In this document: positions 16,336-24,152 of the stretch, in pieces | Layout of the letters: each line of letters begins with the position of its first letter | How positions within the stretch are numbered: position 1 is the first letter of the stretch | From: Chersky-840 sp963811775 | GTDB taxonomy: Bacteria > Actinomycetota > Acidimicrobiia > Acidimicrobiales > UBA8190 | Assembly: GCA_963811775.1 (NCBI GenBank) | Contig: CAWESO010000007.1 | Location: 81,308-145,307, forward strand | Direction of reading: 5' to 3' | DNA length: 64,000 nucleotides | Notes under the pieces: model-generated | Seen by the model: the letters and a program-made list of their open reading frames with translations, nothing else | Databases searched by the model: none | What the model was told of the DNA's origin: nothing | Translations under genes and position numbers: made by a program

Positions 16336-17916
16336 TCAACCGGTGGGCAGGGGTGCAAAGGGCAGAACAGAAACCCAGCAGGTCCCCGGGGAGGGTCGGC
16401 CCGGGGTCGTCTTGCACAGAGGTGACGGCGGCGAGTTGATGCGCAACTTGACCACCTGGTACTGCGTCGGGCCGGAGCGCTTGTCTGATCCATAGCTGAG
16501 TTCGGTCGACCAGGTGCCAGGGAAGTCGGTGATCTTGGACATGGCGGTGACGAAGGTGCGCCGGTCGAGATCACGGCCGACGCTCTTGGCCGCGGTGGCG
16601 AATAGGTCGATGACTTGGCACCAGCCTGCGATCGGGCCCTGCTCCTCGATGAAGTCGTTCATGTTGCCCCGAGGGACCTCGGGATAGGCCTTGTGCCACA
16701 GCACCCAACAGCTGCGGAGGCCCGGGTCATACCCGCCCTCGCTCTCCGGGCGGGGGCTGTCGATGCCCCCCAGGGTCTCTGTGGTTAGCCCCTCCTGGCC
16801 GTTGAGCGCCTTACCGTAGAGCGGCAGTAGGCCGAGCGTCGTCTCGATACTCTCCTCGTAGTCGCTCAAGAGGAGCTTGGGGAAGTACTTCTGGGTGGTC
16901 TCGGCCTGGAGCACCGGGAACAAGACATTGACGGGGATCAACGGGATGACGGAAGTGACGCCGGCGTTGCGGAGTTGTTGGATGACCAGGGAGGACCCCG
17001 CGCCCGTGTTGGCCGTGTCATCCGGGTTGGCGTCGATGCTCCGCACCACCGGGGTGATGCCGACCCTGCGCAGGTCGGGCAGCAGATAGTCGTCCAGAGC
17101 CACCTGGTCCGAGGCTCGGTTGCCCGCGATGATCCCCGTCTTGATTCCTGGGCCGATCAGACCGGCGCTCACTCCCCAGTCCACCACCGCCTGAAGGATG
17201 GCCGCCTGGTCGGCTCCGGTCCACCACAGATAGGGCGAACCGAGATCGGTCCAGTCGGTTCCCGTCGTCCACGCGCCGATGAAGGGGGTGTGACCCTCCT
17301 GGGTGATGCAGAGCTCATTGTCCCCCGTCCAGTCCCCGAGGCCGTCCAACACCGCGAAAGCGGCTGGGGATCCCTCGGTCCAGTCCTTGCACAGTGCCCG
17401 CATCGAAGCTTCGTTGGTCGGGTCGAAGTTGACCATGATCGGATTGATCCTCCGGCCATTGATGCCCCCGGTGTCGTTGATCTGCTTGACGAAGAGCGTG
17501 ATGGCCTTCGTCTGCTCTCCGAACTCGGCATCCTGAGCGAATCCCACCTGCCCGGCCAACGAGTTGAGGGCCACCAAAGGGAAAACGACATTGATGCTCG
17601 ATCTGGTCACCCCCCTGGACGAGGTGCTCGCCGTCGTCACCGAGCTCGGTCCGCTCGTCGGCGCGCCGGCACTCGCCGGGCTGGATCGATCGGGCGGAGT
17701 GACACCGCTCCCCCCCTCCGATCTCTGTGCGCCTGTGCCCGACTTCGTGCCGACGGCACTCCGGGTTGACGGGCCCGGGCGCGACTCGGCGGCGTAAACG
17801 CCGCCGGCGATCACCACCAGAGCCACCGCCACGATCGCGATCTGAACGAGTGGCGAGCGGCGCCGGAACCGTCGCCAGAACCGATGCACAGAAGCCAAAC
17901 TGCCTGCACTGGTCAT
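16336..17916 (-). CDS. Branched-chain-amino-acid-type ABC substrate-binding protein (Peripla_BP_6-like)
   Basis: This 526-residue exported protein has a basic N-terminus (RFWRRFRRRSPL), one membrane segment (about 24-42), a long Ser/Thr/Pro/Gly linker, and a periplasmic-binding domain from about 105 on with the typical NDTGGINGRRINPIMVNFD motif. No lipobox Cys follows the hydrophobic segment, so it may stay anchored by an uncleaved helix. I chose ATG at 17916; the frame continues upstream to 18120 without a ribosome site and into the repeat array. No permease or ATPase genes lie nearby, so it is an orphan binding protein or sensor. It diverges from the GH4 gene. Confidence 0.75.
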   Translation of the reverse strand: MTSAGSLASVHRFWRRFRRRSPLVQIAIVAVALVVIAGGVYAAESRPGPSTRSAVGTKSGTGAQRSEGGSGVTPPDRSSPASAGAPTSGPSSVTTASTSSRGVTRSSINVVFPLVALNSLAGQVGFAQDAEFGEQTKAITLFVKQINDTGGINGRRINPIMVNFDPTNEASMRALCKDWTEGSPAAFAVLDGLGDWTGDNELCITQEGHTPFIGAWTTGTDWTDLGSPYLWWTGADQAAILQAVVDWGVSAGLIGPGIKTGIIAGNRASDQVALDDYLLPDLRRVGITPVVRSIDANPDDTANTGAGSSLVIQQLRNAGVTSVIPLIPVNVLFPVLQAETTQKYFPKLLLSDYEESIETTLGLLPLYGKALNGQEGLTTETLGGIDSPRPESEGGYDPGLRSCWVLWHKAYPEVPRGNMNDFIEEQGPIAGWCQVIDLFATAAKSVGRDLDRRTFVTAMSKITDFPGTWSTELSYGSDKRSGPTQYQVVKLRINSPPSPLCKTTPGRPSPGTCWVSVLPFAPLPTG

Positions 17917-18108
17917 GTGACTCCCTGGGCTGCAGACCCCGACAGGGGCCACTATGGCACGGTGTCGCACCTGGACGCAGAGCTCGCCTCCGAAGTCCCT
18001 CAAGCGGCCGTGCGGACAATGACCGCGGCCACGATCGTCCACGTCGGGAATCGGATGGCGTGGTACCGCCGGCACTGTCGCGCCGTCACCGAGACGAGGC
18101 GCACCCGT
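17917..18108. other. Divergent intergenic region, left part
   Basis: Together with the repeat array at 18109-18224 this makes up the 389 nt between the binding-protein gene and the GH4 gene. No other element is recognised. Confidence 0.35.
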
Positions 18109-18224
18109 CTTGTCGGTCACCCCGTCTTGTCGGTCACCCCGTCTTGTCGGTCACCCCGTCTTGTCGGTCACCCCGTCTTGTCGGTCACCCCGTCTTGTCG
18201 GTCACCCCGTCTTGTCGGTCACCC
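18109..18224. repeat. Tandem array of seven 17-bp repeats
   Basis: The unit CTTGTCGGTCACCCCGT is repeated head to tail with copies starting at 18109, 18126, 18143, 18160, 18177, 18194 and 18211. The copies are identical except for the truncated last one. The array sits between divergent genes, 80 nt before the GH4 start. The 17-bp period is not a multiple of three, so it is not a coding repeat. It could be a protein-binding array or a replication-slippage minisatellite. Confidence 0.95.
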
Positions 18225-18305
18225 TGCCGCAGCACTGGCGTGCTGCCGCTGTCATGGCGAACCGGTGTCGGACGCAGAGGGGCACGGGGTTGTAACCTGC
18301 GGCCG

Positions 18306-19601
18306 ATGGCCAAGACGGTGTTTCTCGGTGCCGGCAGCACTGTATTCGCCCGCAACCTGCTCGGTGACATCCTCGGCCACGAAGAACTGGCCGGATCCGA
18401 GATCGTGTTGCATGACATCGACGCTGTACGCCTGAAGACCTCTGAGCTCGTGGCTCATAAGGTCTGCGACGCACTCAACGCGCCCGCCAAGATCACCGCT
18501 ACGACCGATCGGCGTGCCGCATTGGACGGCGCCGACTACGCGATCAACATGATCCAGGTCGGCGGCTACGAACCCAGCACCGTCATAGACTTCGAGATCC
18601 CGAAGCGCTTCGGTCTCCGCCAGACGATCGGCGACACGCTCGGTATCGGCGGCATCATGCGGGGCCTACGCACGATCCCAGTGCTTCTGTCGATGTGTGC
18701 GGACATGGAAGAACTGTGCCCCGACGTGTGGTTTCTCAACTACACCAACCCAATGGCAATCAACTGCCGGGCGATCAACCGGGCGAGCCGCGTCCGTACG
18801 GTGGGTCTGTGCCACAGTGTGCAGGGCACCGCGTTTGAGCTCTCCCTGGACCTCGGCATCGCCTACGGGGAGATCGACTATCTCGCTGCGGGGATCAATC
18901 ACATGGCCTTCTATCTCCGGTTCGAGCGGGACGGCAAGGATCTCTACCCCTACCTGCGAGCTCTCGCCGAGTCCGGCGAGATCCCCGAAGACAACCGCGT
19001 GCGCTATGAGTTGCTGCGCCGGCTCGGCTACTTTGTGACCGAGTCAAGCGAGCACTTCGCCGAGTACGTTCCGTGGTTCATCAAGCGCGATCGGCCCGAT
19101 CTCGTCGAACGGTTCAACATCCCGCTCGATGAGTACCCAAGACGCTGCATCGCCCAGATGACGCACTGGGAGGCCGAGCGGGAGCGTCTCGAGGGCGACG
19201 GCACCATCGAGGTGATCCCGAGCTTTGAGTATGCCGCGACGATCATCCGTAGCATCGAGACAGGCCGGCCGCGGGTGATTTACGGCAACGTCGCCAACGA
19301 AGGGCTGATCGACAATCTCTCGGCCGGTTGTACGGTCGAGGTGCCGTGCCTCGTGGACGGCAACGGCGTGCAGCCGACCCGGATTGGTGCGCTGCCCCCT
19401 CAGATCGCCGCCCTCATCAGGACCAACATCAACGTCCAGGAACTGACGGTCGAGGCGGCACTCACTGGACGCCTCGACCACGTGTATCACGCGGCGATGC
19501 TCGATCCTCACACCGCGGCGGAACTCGACCTCGATCAGATCACCGAGATGGTCGATGCCTTGCTACTGGCTCACGGCAACTGGATCCCGGACTTGACGTA
19601 G
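18306..19601 (+). CDS. Glycoside hydrolase family 4 (alpha-galactosidase/alpha-glucosidase type)
   Basis: This 431-residue protein is a GH4 enzyme, which uses NAD+ and a divalent metal to cleave glycosides by an oxidation-elimination route. Visible are the Rossmann motif VFLGAGSTVFARNL, NYTNPMAINCRA, the metal ligands Cys169 in GLCHSVQG and His199 in AGINHMAFY, and YGNVANEGLIDNL. The CHS motif fits the alpha-galactosidase/alpha-glucosidase branch rather than 6-phospho-glycosidases. ATG 18306 gives the usual length; the frame extends upstream through the repeats but lacks coding character. It diverges from an orphan sugar- or amino-acid-type binding protein. Confidence 0.88.
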   Translation: MAKTVFLGAGSTVFARNLLGDILGHEELAGSEIVLHDIDAVRLKTSELVAHKVCDALNAPAKITATTDRRAALDGADYAINMIQVGGYEPSTVIDFEIPKRFGLRQTIGDTLGIGGIMRGLRTIPVLLSMCADMEELCPDVWFLNYTNPMAINCRAINRASRVRTVGLCHSVQGTAFELSLDLGIAYGEIDYLAAGINHMAFYLRFERDGKDLYPYLRALAESGEIPEDNRVRYELLRRLGYFVTESSEHFAEYVPWFIKRDRPDLVERFNIPLDEYPRRCIAQMTHWEAERERLEGDGTIEVIPSFEYAATIIRSIETGRPRVIYGNVANEGLIDNLSAGCTVEVPCLVDGNGVQPTRIGALPPQIAALIRTNINVQELTVEAALTGRLDHVYHAAMLDPHTAAELDLDQITEMVDALLLAHGNWIPDLT

Positions 19602-19751
19602 AGCGCTGATAACCCGAAAGGCGTAGGAGAGGAGCTCCTCGCACCGCGGAGCTGTGCCCGAAATCCATGACGGCATATTTGCGCGGTTACTTGGCCCGAG
19701 CGGGCCGAGTTGAGAGCCTTGATGGCGCCGACTACGCGGATCGCGTCGCTG

Positions 19752-20207
19752 CTAATGCACCCCTGGAGATTGGTGACGGACGACCACCACGGGACATACG
19801 GCATTGGTGACGCAGTGCCTGCTCACCGAGCCTAACAACATGCTGGCGAACGCCCCGTGTCCGCTGCTACCCACCACGAGCAGGTCCGCGTGCTTCGAGG
19901 CTGCAATGAGGGCGGGAGCGGGTTGGCTATGGACAACGGTCTCTTGTATCTCGAACGCACCGTGGGGTCCCATGACGCTCTCGACTTCCTCGGCGAGCCG
20001 CTTTCGAGTCTCGTCCTCTGGGTCCCCGCCCGCCGGCAGTGTGGGCGTCCCACCCCATGGAAACGGCGGGGCCCACGCCATGACCGCCTCCAGCGTGGCT
20101 CCGGTCACCTTGGCCTGTGCTACCGCCCAATGCAACGCTTGGCGGGACGACTCCGAGCCGTCCATGCCGATCACGATCACGTTGCGCTTCTCGATCCCTG
20201 TATCCAT
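19752..20207 (-). CDS. Universal stress protein (UspA family)
   Basis: This 151-residue single-domain USP starts with NVIVIGMDGSESSRQALHWA and carries the ATP-binding pattern GSSGHGAFASMLLGSVS (G-2x-G-9x-G-S), so it belongs to the ATP-binding class. It ends CPVVVVRHQ. It is the leftmost gene of a leftward-reading set, 222 nt from the ACP gene. Only a weak DosR-like sequence (20297-20310) is visible upstream. USPs of this type are among the most frequent members of dormancy regulons. Confidence 0.9.
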   Translation of the reverse strand: MDTGIEKRNVIVIGMDGSESSRQALHWAVAQAKVTGATLEAVMAWAPPFPWGGTPTLPAGGDPEDETRKRLAEEVESVMGPHGAFEIQETVVHSQPAPALIAASKHADLLVVGSSGHGAFASMLLGSVSRHCVTNAVCPVVVVRHQSPGVH

Positions 20208-20428
20208 CTCGCCACTTTCGTGTTGTCGGCCAACATACAGCCTTCGGTACCTGTGGAAGGGAACTCCATGGTGAGGACCCCAAAGGGCACAGTGGCGGTA
20301 CGCCAGTCACGCCGAGCGATGCCCCGAAACGTGATCGGGAGAATCGGAGGCTCCTGAGGCTCCGGGGTTCCAGCGTGAGGCTGGGCCTGGCGGGGAAGCT
20401 GCAGCCCTGCGCCGAGGAGGTCGCTCCA

Positions 20429-20674
20429 TCAGCCACCCGATGACGTCAGGTACCGCACGCAACCCTCCACCGTCGAGAGTTCGGGATAGTCGCGCTCTGG
20501 GATCTCGAGCCCAGTCCGCTCGTGCAGCCCCGTCACGAAATTGAGAAAGTCGATTGAGTCGAGATCGAGTGCCTCCTGCATCGTCTCGCCGGACCCGACG
20601 CTATCGAGGTCGGCCTCAGGGGCCACCTCCCCCAACACTTTGCGAATGAGGTCTCGGGCATCGTCGTCGGTCAT
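20429..20674 (-). CDS. Acyl carrier protein
   Basis: This 81-residue acidic four-helix protein has the phosphopantetheine site ALDLDSIDFLNF with Ser40. Its start overlaps the stop of the E2 gene (ATGA at 20671-20674), which makes it the last gene of the acetyl-CoA synthetase/PDH operon. It has the size of AcpP but lacks the usual fatty-acid-synthase neighbours. The coupling suggests it carries an acyl group produced or used by the E2 component; that is inference. Confidence 0.88.
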   Translation of the reverse strand: MTDDDARDLIRKVLGEVAPEADLDSVGSGETMQEALDLDSIDFLNFVTGLHERTGLEIPERDYPELSTVEGCVRYLTSSGG

Positions 20675-22161
20675 AGTTCCTCCGGGTGTTGGAGCAAACG
20701 GTCGATTGTGCCCAGGAACCGACCACCGCGGTGGCCATCACTGACGCGGTGGTCAGCAGACAGCGTAGCCGTGGTGCACGCCCGGACTCCGATCATCCCG
20801 TCAACCGCCCGTGCCCGCTCCGCCACACGACCGAAGCCGACCAACGCGACCTGAGGCGGGTAGATCACGCCGAATACCGAGTCCACGCCGAGATCTCCAA
20901 GGTTGGTCACGGTGATGGTGGGATCGCTCATTTCCGAACTCCGTAGCACCCCACCGCGTGCCCGGTTCACCAGGTCCCGGAGCGCCACCATGAGCTCGTC
21001 GACAGAGAGGCGATCAACATCATGGATGGCCGGAGCGATCACACCGCCCGTACGTAAGGAGACCGCCACGCCGACATGCACGTCCGTGCTCGGTTCGAAT
21101 GTATCGCCCACCATGAATCCGTTCATCTCGGGGACGGTGGCCACGGCAAGCGCGGTCGCCTTGATCAGAAGTGCCGGTACGACCAGACGGGCGGTGACTG
21201 GACGTCCGACGTTCGCTTGTTCCAACCATGCTACGGAGCGGCTCATGTCGATGTCGGTGCTCAGGTAGTAGTGGGGGATCTCGCGCTTGGACCGGGCCAT
21301 CAAGGCACCGATCGCTCTGCGCATCGCCATCTGCCGCGCATCGCCGGCGACTGCGCTCGGGGTTTCCACCACTGGCCCGCGCTCCTCGAGCACCTCTTGT
21401 TCGCCGGACTCACCGAGAGGTGGCGGGGGAACAGACGGCTTCTCCTGAGCGGCCCGACGCACGTCGGACTCGACGATCGCGCCCCCGGGTCCCGTCCCTT
21501 GGACGTCACCGATCTCGATGTCGAGCTCGTCGGCCACACGGCGAGCCAGCGGCGACGACGGTACGCCGGTCAGAGAGGGGTGGGCTCGACGCACTGGCGA
21601 TGGGGAACGACGAGCACCGCGCTCGGGCGCTCGCCGTCCCGCATCGACAGGAGCATGGCGCACCTCTCGGAGACGGGCCGCCGCGCTCTCGATATCCGCC
21701 CTGGTGATGGCCCCACCCGCACCGCTGCCGTCGACGGCGTGCACGTCCACCCCCAGCCGCTCGGCAAGGTGGCGCACAACCGGCGAGACGACGAGGCCAA
21801 CCGGCCGCCCCTTGGGTGTCGACACGACCCCCGGCTCGACGACGACGGAGGGTGGCCGCCTTGTCGGGGAGGCTGGGGCAGGTTCGGGGCCGGGTTCGAC
21901 GGCACCGACGGCAACTGGGGTCTCCTCGGATGTGCCGACCCGGGCGAGCGCGGTGCCCACCGGCACCTCCTCCCCCTCGGAGACGAGCAGCTCGTCGATC
22001 ACGCCGGTCTCAAAGATCTCGACCTCGATGGTGGACTTCTCGGTCTCCACCACGGCCACCACGTCACCTCGCCGCACCACGTCACCGGGGCTTACCAACC
22101 ACTTGGCCACCGTGCCGACCTCCATGTCGGCGCCGAGAGACGGCATCTTGAACTCACCCAT
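20671..22161 (-). CDS. pdhC: 2-oxo acid dehydrogenase E2 (dihydrolipoamide acyltransferase)
   Basis: This 496-residue E2 has one lipoyl domain at 1-80 (lipoyl Lys42 in ETEKSTIEVE), then two separate peripheral-subunit-binding domains near 122-165 (VVRHLAERLGVDVHAVDGSG) and near 200-237 (LARRVADELDIEIGDVQGTG). The catalytic domain lies at about 270-496 with the active-site His in DHRVSDGHRGG. Most E2 proteins have a single binding domain. Its ATG directly abuts the E1beta stop, and the downstream ACP overlaps by four bases. No E3 gene is nearby, so dihydrolipoamide dehydrogenase must come from elsewhere. Confidence 0.9.
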   Translation of the reverse strand: MGEFKMPSLGADMEVGTVAKWLVSPGDVVRRGDVVAVVETEKSTIEVEIFETGVIDELLVSEGEEVPVGTALARVGTSEETPVAVGAVEPGPEPAPASPTRRPPSVVVEPGVVSTPKGRPVGLVVSPVVRHLAERLGVDVHAVDGSGAGGAITRADIESAAARLREVRHAPVDAGRRAPERGARRSPSPVRRAHPSLTGVPSSPLARRVADELDIEIGDVQGTGPGGAIVESDVRRAAQEKPSVPPPPLGESGEQEVLEERGPVVETPSAVAGDARQMAMRRAIGALMARSKREIPHYYLSTDIDMSRSVAWLEQANVGRPVTARLVVPALLIKATALAVATVPEMNGFMVGDTFEPSTDVHVGVAVSLRTGGVIAPAIHDVDRLSVDELMVALRDLVNRARGGVLRSSEMSDPTITVTNLGDLGVDSVFGVIYPPQVALVGFGRVAERARAVDGMIGVRACTTATLSADHRVSDGHRGGRFLGTIDRLLQHPEEL

Positions 22162-23136
22162 TCACGCCCCCAACTCGTGAACGGCGGAGACGACGTCTCG
22201 TACCTGCGGTGTGGCCTCGTCCTCGAGATGCTTGGCATAGGGCATAGGCACCTCAGCCGTGCACACGCGCCCCACGGGAGCATCGAGGTCGTAGAAGGCC
22301 TCTTCGACGATCCGGGCCGATACCTCAGCCGAGAGGCTCCCGCTTCGCCATCCCTCGTCGACCACGACGACGCGGTGGGTACGCACGACCGACGACACAA
22401 TTGTGGCCGTGTCGAGCGGCCGCAGGCTGCGCAAGTCCACAACCTCTGCCGAAACACCATCCATGGCAAGCTCTTCAGCCGCACCGAGGGCGACCCGAAG
22501 CATGCCCCCGTAGGACACGATGGTGACATCGGAACCCTCACGGCGGACGACCGCCGAGTCGAGGTCGACGGGGCCGGCATCGTCGGCAAGCTCGCCCTCT
22601 TCGTTGTAGAGGGCGCCGTGCTCGAACAAGAGGACCGGGTCAGGGTCGCACAACGCGGGCCACAACATGCCCCGGGCGTCTTCGAGTGTGGCCGGCGCCA
22701 GGATCCGAATGCCCGGGATGTGGGTGTACCAGCCCTCGAGGCTATGGGAGTGCTGCGCACCGAGCTGGCGACCGGCCCCCGTCGTCATGCGGATCACCAA
22801 TGGGACGTTGAATTGGCCTCCGGACATGTAGAGCAGTGTGGCCGCGTTATTGACGATCTGGTCCAGGGCAAGCAAGCTGAAATTCACCGTCATGATCTCG
22901 ACAATGGGGCGCATCCCGCCGAGTGCGGCTCCGATGCCCGCTCCCACGAAGCCCGATTCCGACAACGGCGTGTCCCGAACGCGCTCGGGGCCGAATTCCT
23001 CGAGCAGGCCAAGGCTGACGGCGTAGCAGCCGCCGTAACGTCCGACGTCCTCGCCCATGAGAAAGACGCGATCGTCCCGCCTCAGCGCGTCGTCGAGCGC
23101 CATGCGCAAGGCCTCGCGATAGGTGACGGTGCTCAT
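22162..23136 (-). CDS. pdhB: 2-oxo acid dehydrogenase E1 beta subunit
   Basis: This 324-residue E1beta begins STVTYREALRMALDDALRRD and has VFLMGEDVGRYGGCYAVS, RVRDTPLSESGFVGAGIGAA and the C-terminal transketolase domain with VVVVDEGWRSGSLSAEV. ATG 23136 overlaps the E1alpha stop (ATGA at 23133-23136), which fixes the start; the frame upstream is an Arg-rich shadow. Together with E1alpha it should decarboxylate pyruvate, acetoin or a branched 2-oxo acid with thiamine diphosphate. The sequence does not let me separate pyruvate from acetoin dehydrogenase. Confidence 0.9.
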   Translation of the reverse strand: MSTVTYREALRMALDDALRRDDRVFLMGEDVGRYGGCYAVSLGLLEEFGPERVRDTPLSESGFVGAGIGAALGGMRPIVEIMTVNFSLLALDQIVNNAATLLYMSGGQFNVPLVIRMTTGAGRQLGAQHSHSLEGWYTHIPGIRILAPATLEDARGMLWPALCDPDPVLLFEHGALYNEEGELADDAGPVDLDSAVVRREGSDVTIVSYGGMLRVALGAAEELAMDGVSAEVVDLRSLRPLDTATIVSSVVRTHRVVVVDEGWRSGSLSAEVSARIVEEAFYDLDAPVGRVCTAEVPMPYAKHLEDEATPQVRDVVSAVHELGA

Positions 23137-24152
23137 GAACCTGCTCCCGGGCCGGGAGTCTCGGTCACGACAAACCGCTCGAGATCCTCGATGGGCTCGA
23201 GCGTGCCGGCATCGGCGAAGGCCACAGCGTCGTCCACCTCGGCGTCCACGTCTCGTTCGATCTGCTCGAGCTGGCCCTCGCCGAGTGAGCCGGCGCTCGT
23301 CAACTGCTGAACCAAATGGTCGATGGGGTCCCGATGCTTCCAACCCTCGATCTCAGCCTTGTCGCGATAGCGGTCCGGGTCGTACATCGAGTGAGCGCGG
23401 AACCGGTAGGTGCGCAGCTCAAGAAAGTGAGGCCCGCCGCCGACGCGCACGGCTTCGGTCGCGGCAATGGCGGCCGCCTCGACCGCCACCACGTCCATCC
23501 CGTCCACTTCCCAGGCGGGCATCCGGTAGCTAGCCGCCTTGAGTGAGAGGTCGGTCTCCGATTCCGACCGGTCCAACGCCGTGCCCATGGCGTAGAGGTT
23601 GTTCTCGCAGCAGAAGAGGACGGGAAGGTGCCAGAGGGCAGCGAGGTTCATCGACTCGTGGAACTCACCTTCGGCCACGGCTCCGTCACCGAAAAAACAC
23701 GCGGTCACCCGTCTCCGGCCCTGCATATGGTCGGCCAAGGCCAAACCGACGGCGAGCGGGAGCCCGCCGGCGACGATGGCGTTCCCGCCAAAGAAACGTG
23801 TGTCCTTGTGAAACAGGTGCATGGATCCGCCGCGGCCCCGGCTGCACCCTTCGACCTTCCCCTCGAGCTCGGCCATGGCCGAGCGCATCGTCACGCCCCG
23901 CGCCAGCGCATGGCCGTGTTCGCGATACGTGGCAACCACCGCGTCGTCGCCATTGAGCGCCTGCATGACGCCAACGGCGCACGCCTCCTCGCCGATGCCG
24001 AGATGAAGGAAGCCCCGGATCCGCATGTCGCTGTAGAGCTCGACACAGCGTTCCTCGAAGCGGCGGATGCGAACCATTTCGCGCAGGAGGTGCAGGCCGT
24101 GGACCGGCTCGGGCGACGAGGCGCCGACCGGAGCCGGCGCGGCCTCGGTCAC
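23133..24152 (-). CDS. pdhA: 2-oxo acid dehydrogenase E1 alpha subunit
   Basis: This 339-residue E1alpha carries the thiamine-diphosphate motif starting GDGAVAEGEFHESMNLAA and ending CCENN, and the region RGRGGSMHLFHKDTRFFGG typical of pyruvate/acetoin E1alpha. The phosphorylation-loop area AHSMYDPDRYRDKAEIEGW is present. It overlaps the acetyl-CoA synthetase stop by ATGA at 24149-24152. Length and motifs are normal. Confidence 0.9.
   Translation of the reverse strand: MTEAAPAPVGASSPEPVHGLHLLREMVRIRRFEERCVELYSDMRIRGFLHLGIGEEACAVGVMQALNGDDAVVATYREHGHALARGVTMRSAMAELEGKVEGCSRGRGGSMHLFHKDTRFFGGNAIVAGGLPLAVGLALADHMQGRRRVTACFFGDGAVAEGEFHESMNLAALWHLPVLFCCENNLYAMGTALDRSESETDLSLKAASYRMPAWEVDGMDVVAVEAAAIAATEAVRVGGGPHFLELRTYRFRAHSMYDPDRYRDKAEIEGWKHRDPIDHLVQQLTSAGSLGEGQLEQIERDVDAEVDDAVAFADAGTLEPIEDLERFVVTETPGPGAGS

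Noticed and set aside
18109..18224. Possible CRISPR array
   Set aside because: The 17-bp units are directly adjacent with no unique spacers and no cas genes are nearby.
17727..18305. In-frame N-terminal extension of the GH4 gene
   Set aside because: It overlaps the binding-protein gene and runs through the 17-bp repeats; the Rossmann motif begins right after ATG 18306.
20297..20310. Weak DosR-like box upstream of the USP at 19752
   Set aside because: On the minus strand it reads GTGACTGGCGTACC; the right half deviates too much from the ten good sites to be counted.
21076..23310. 744-codon plus-strand frame
   Set aside because: It lies opposite the E2 and E1 genes, which have complete catalytic motifs; the frame has no recognisable domain.
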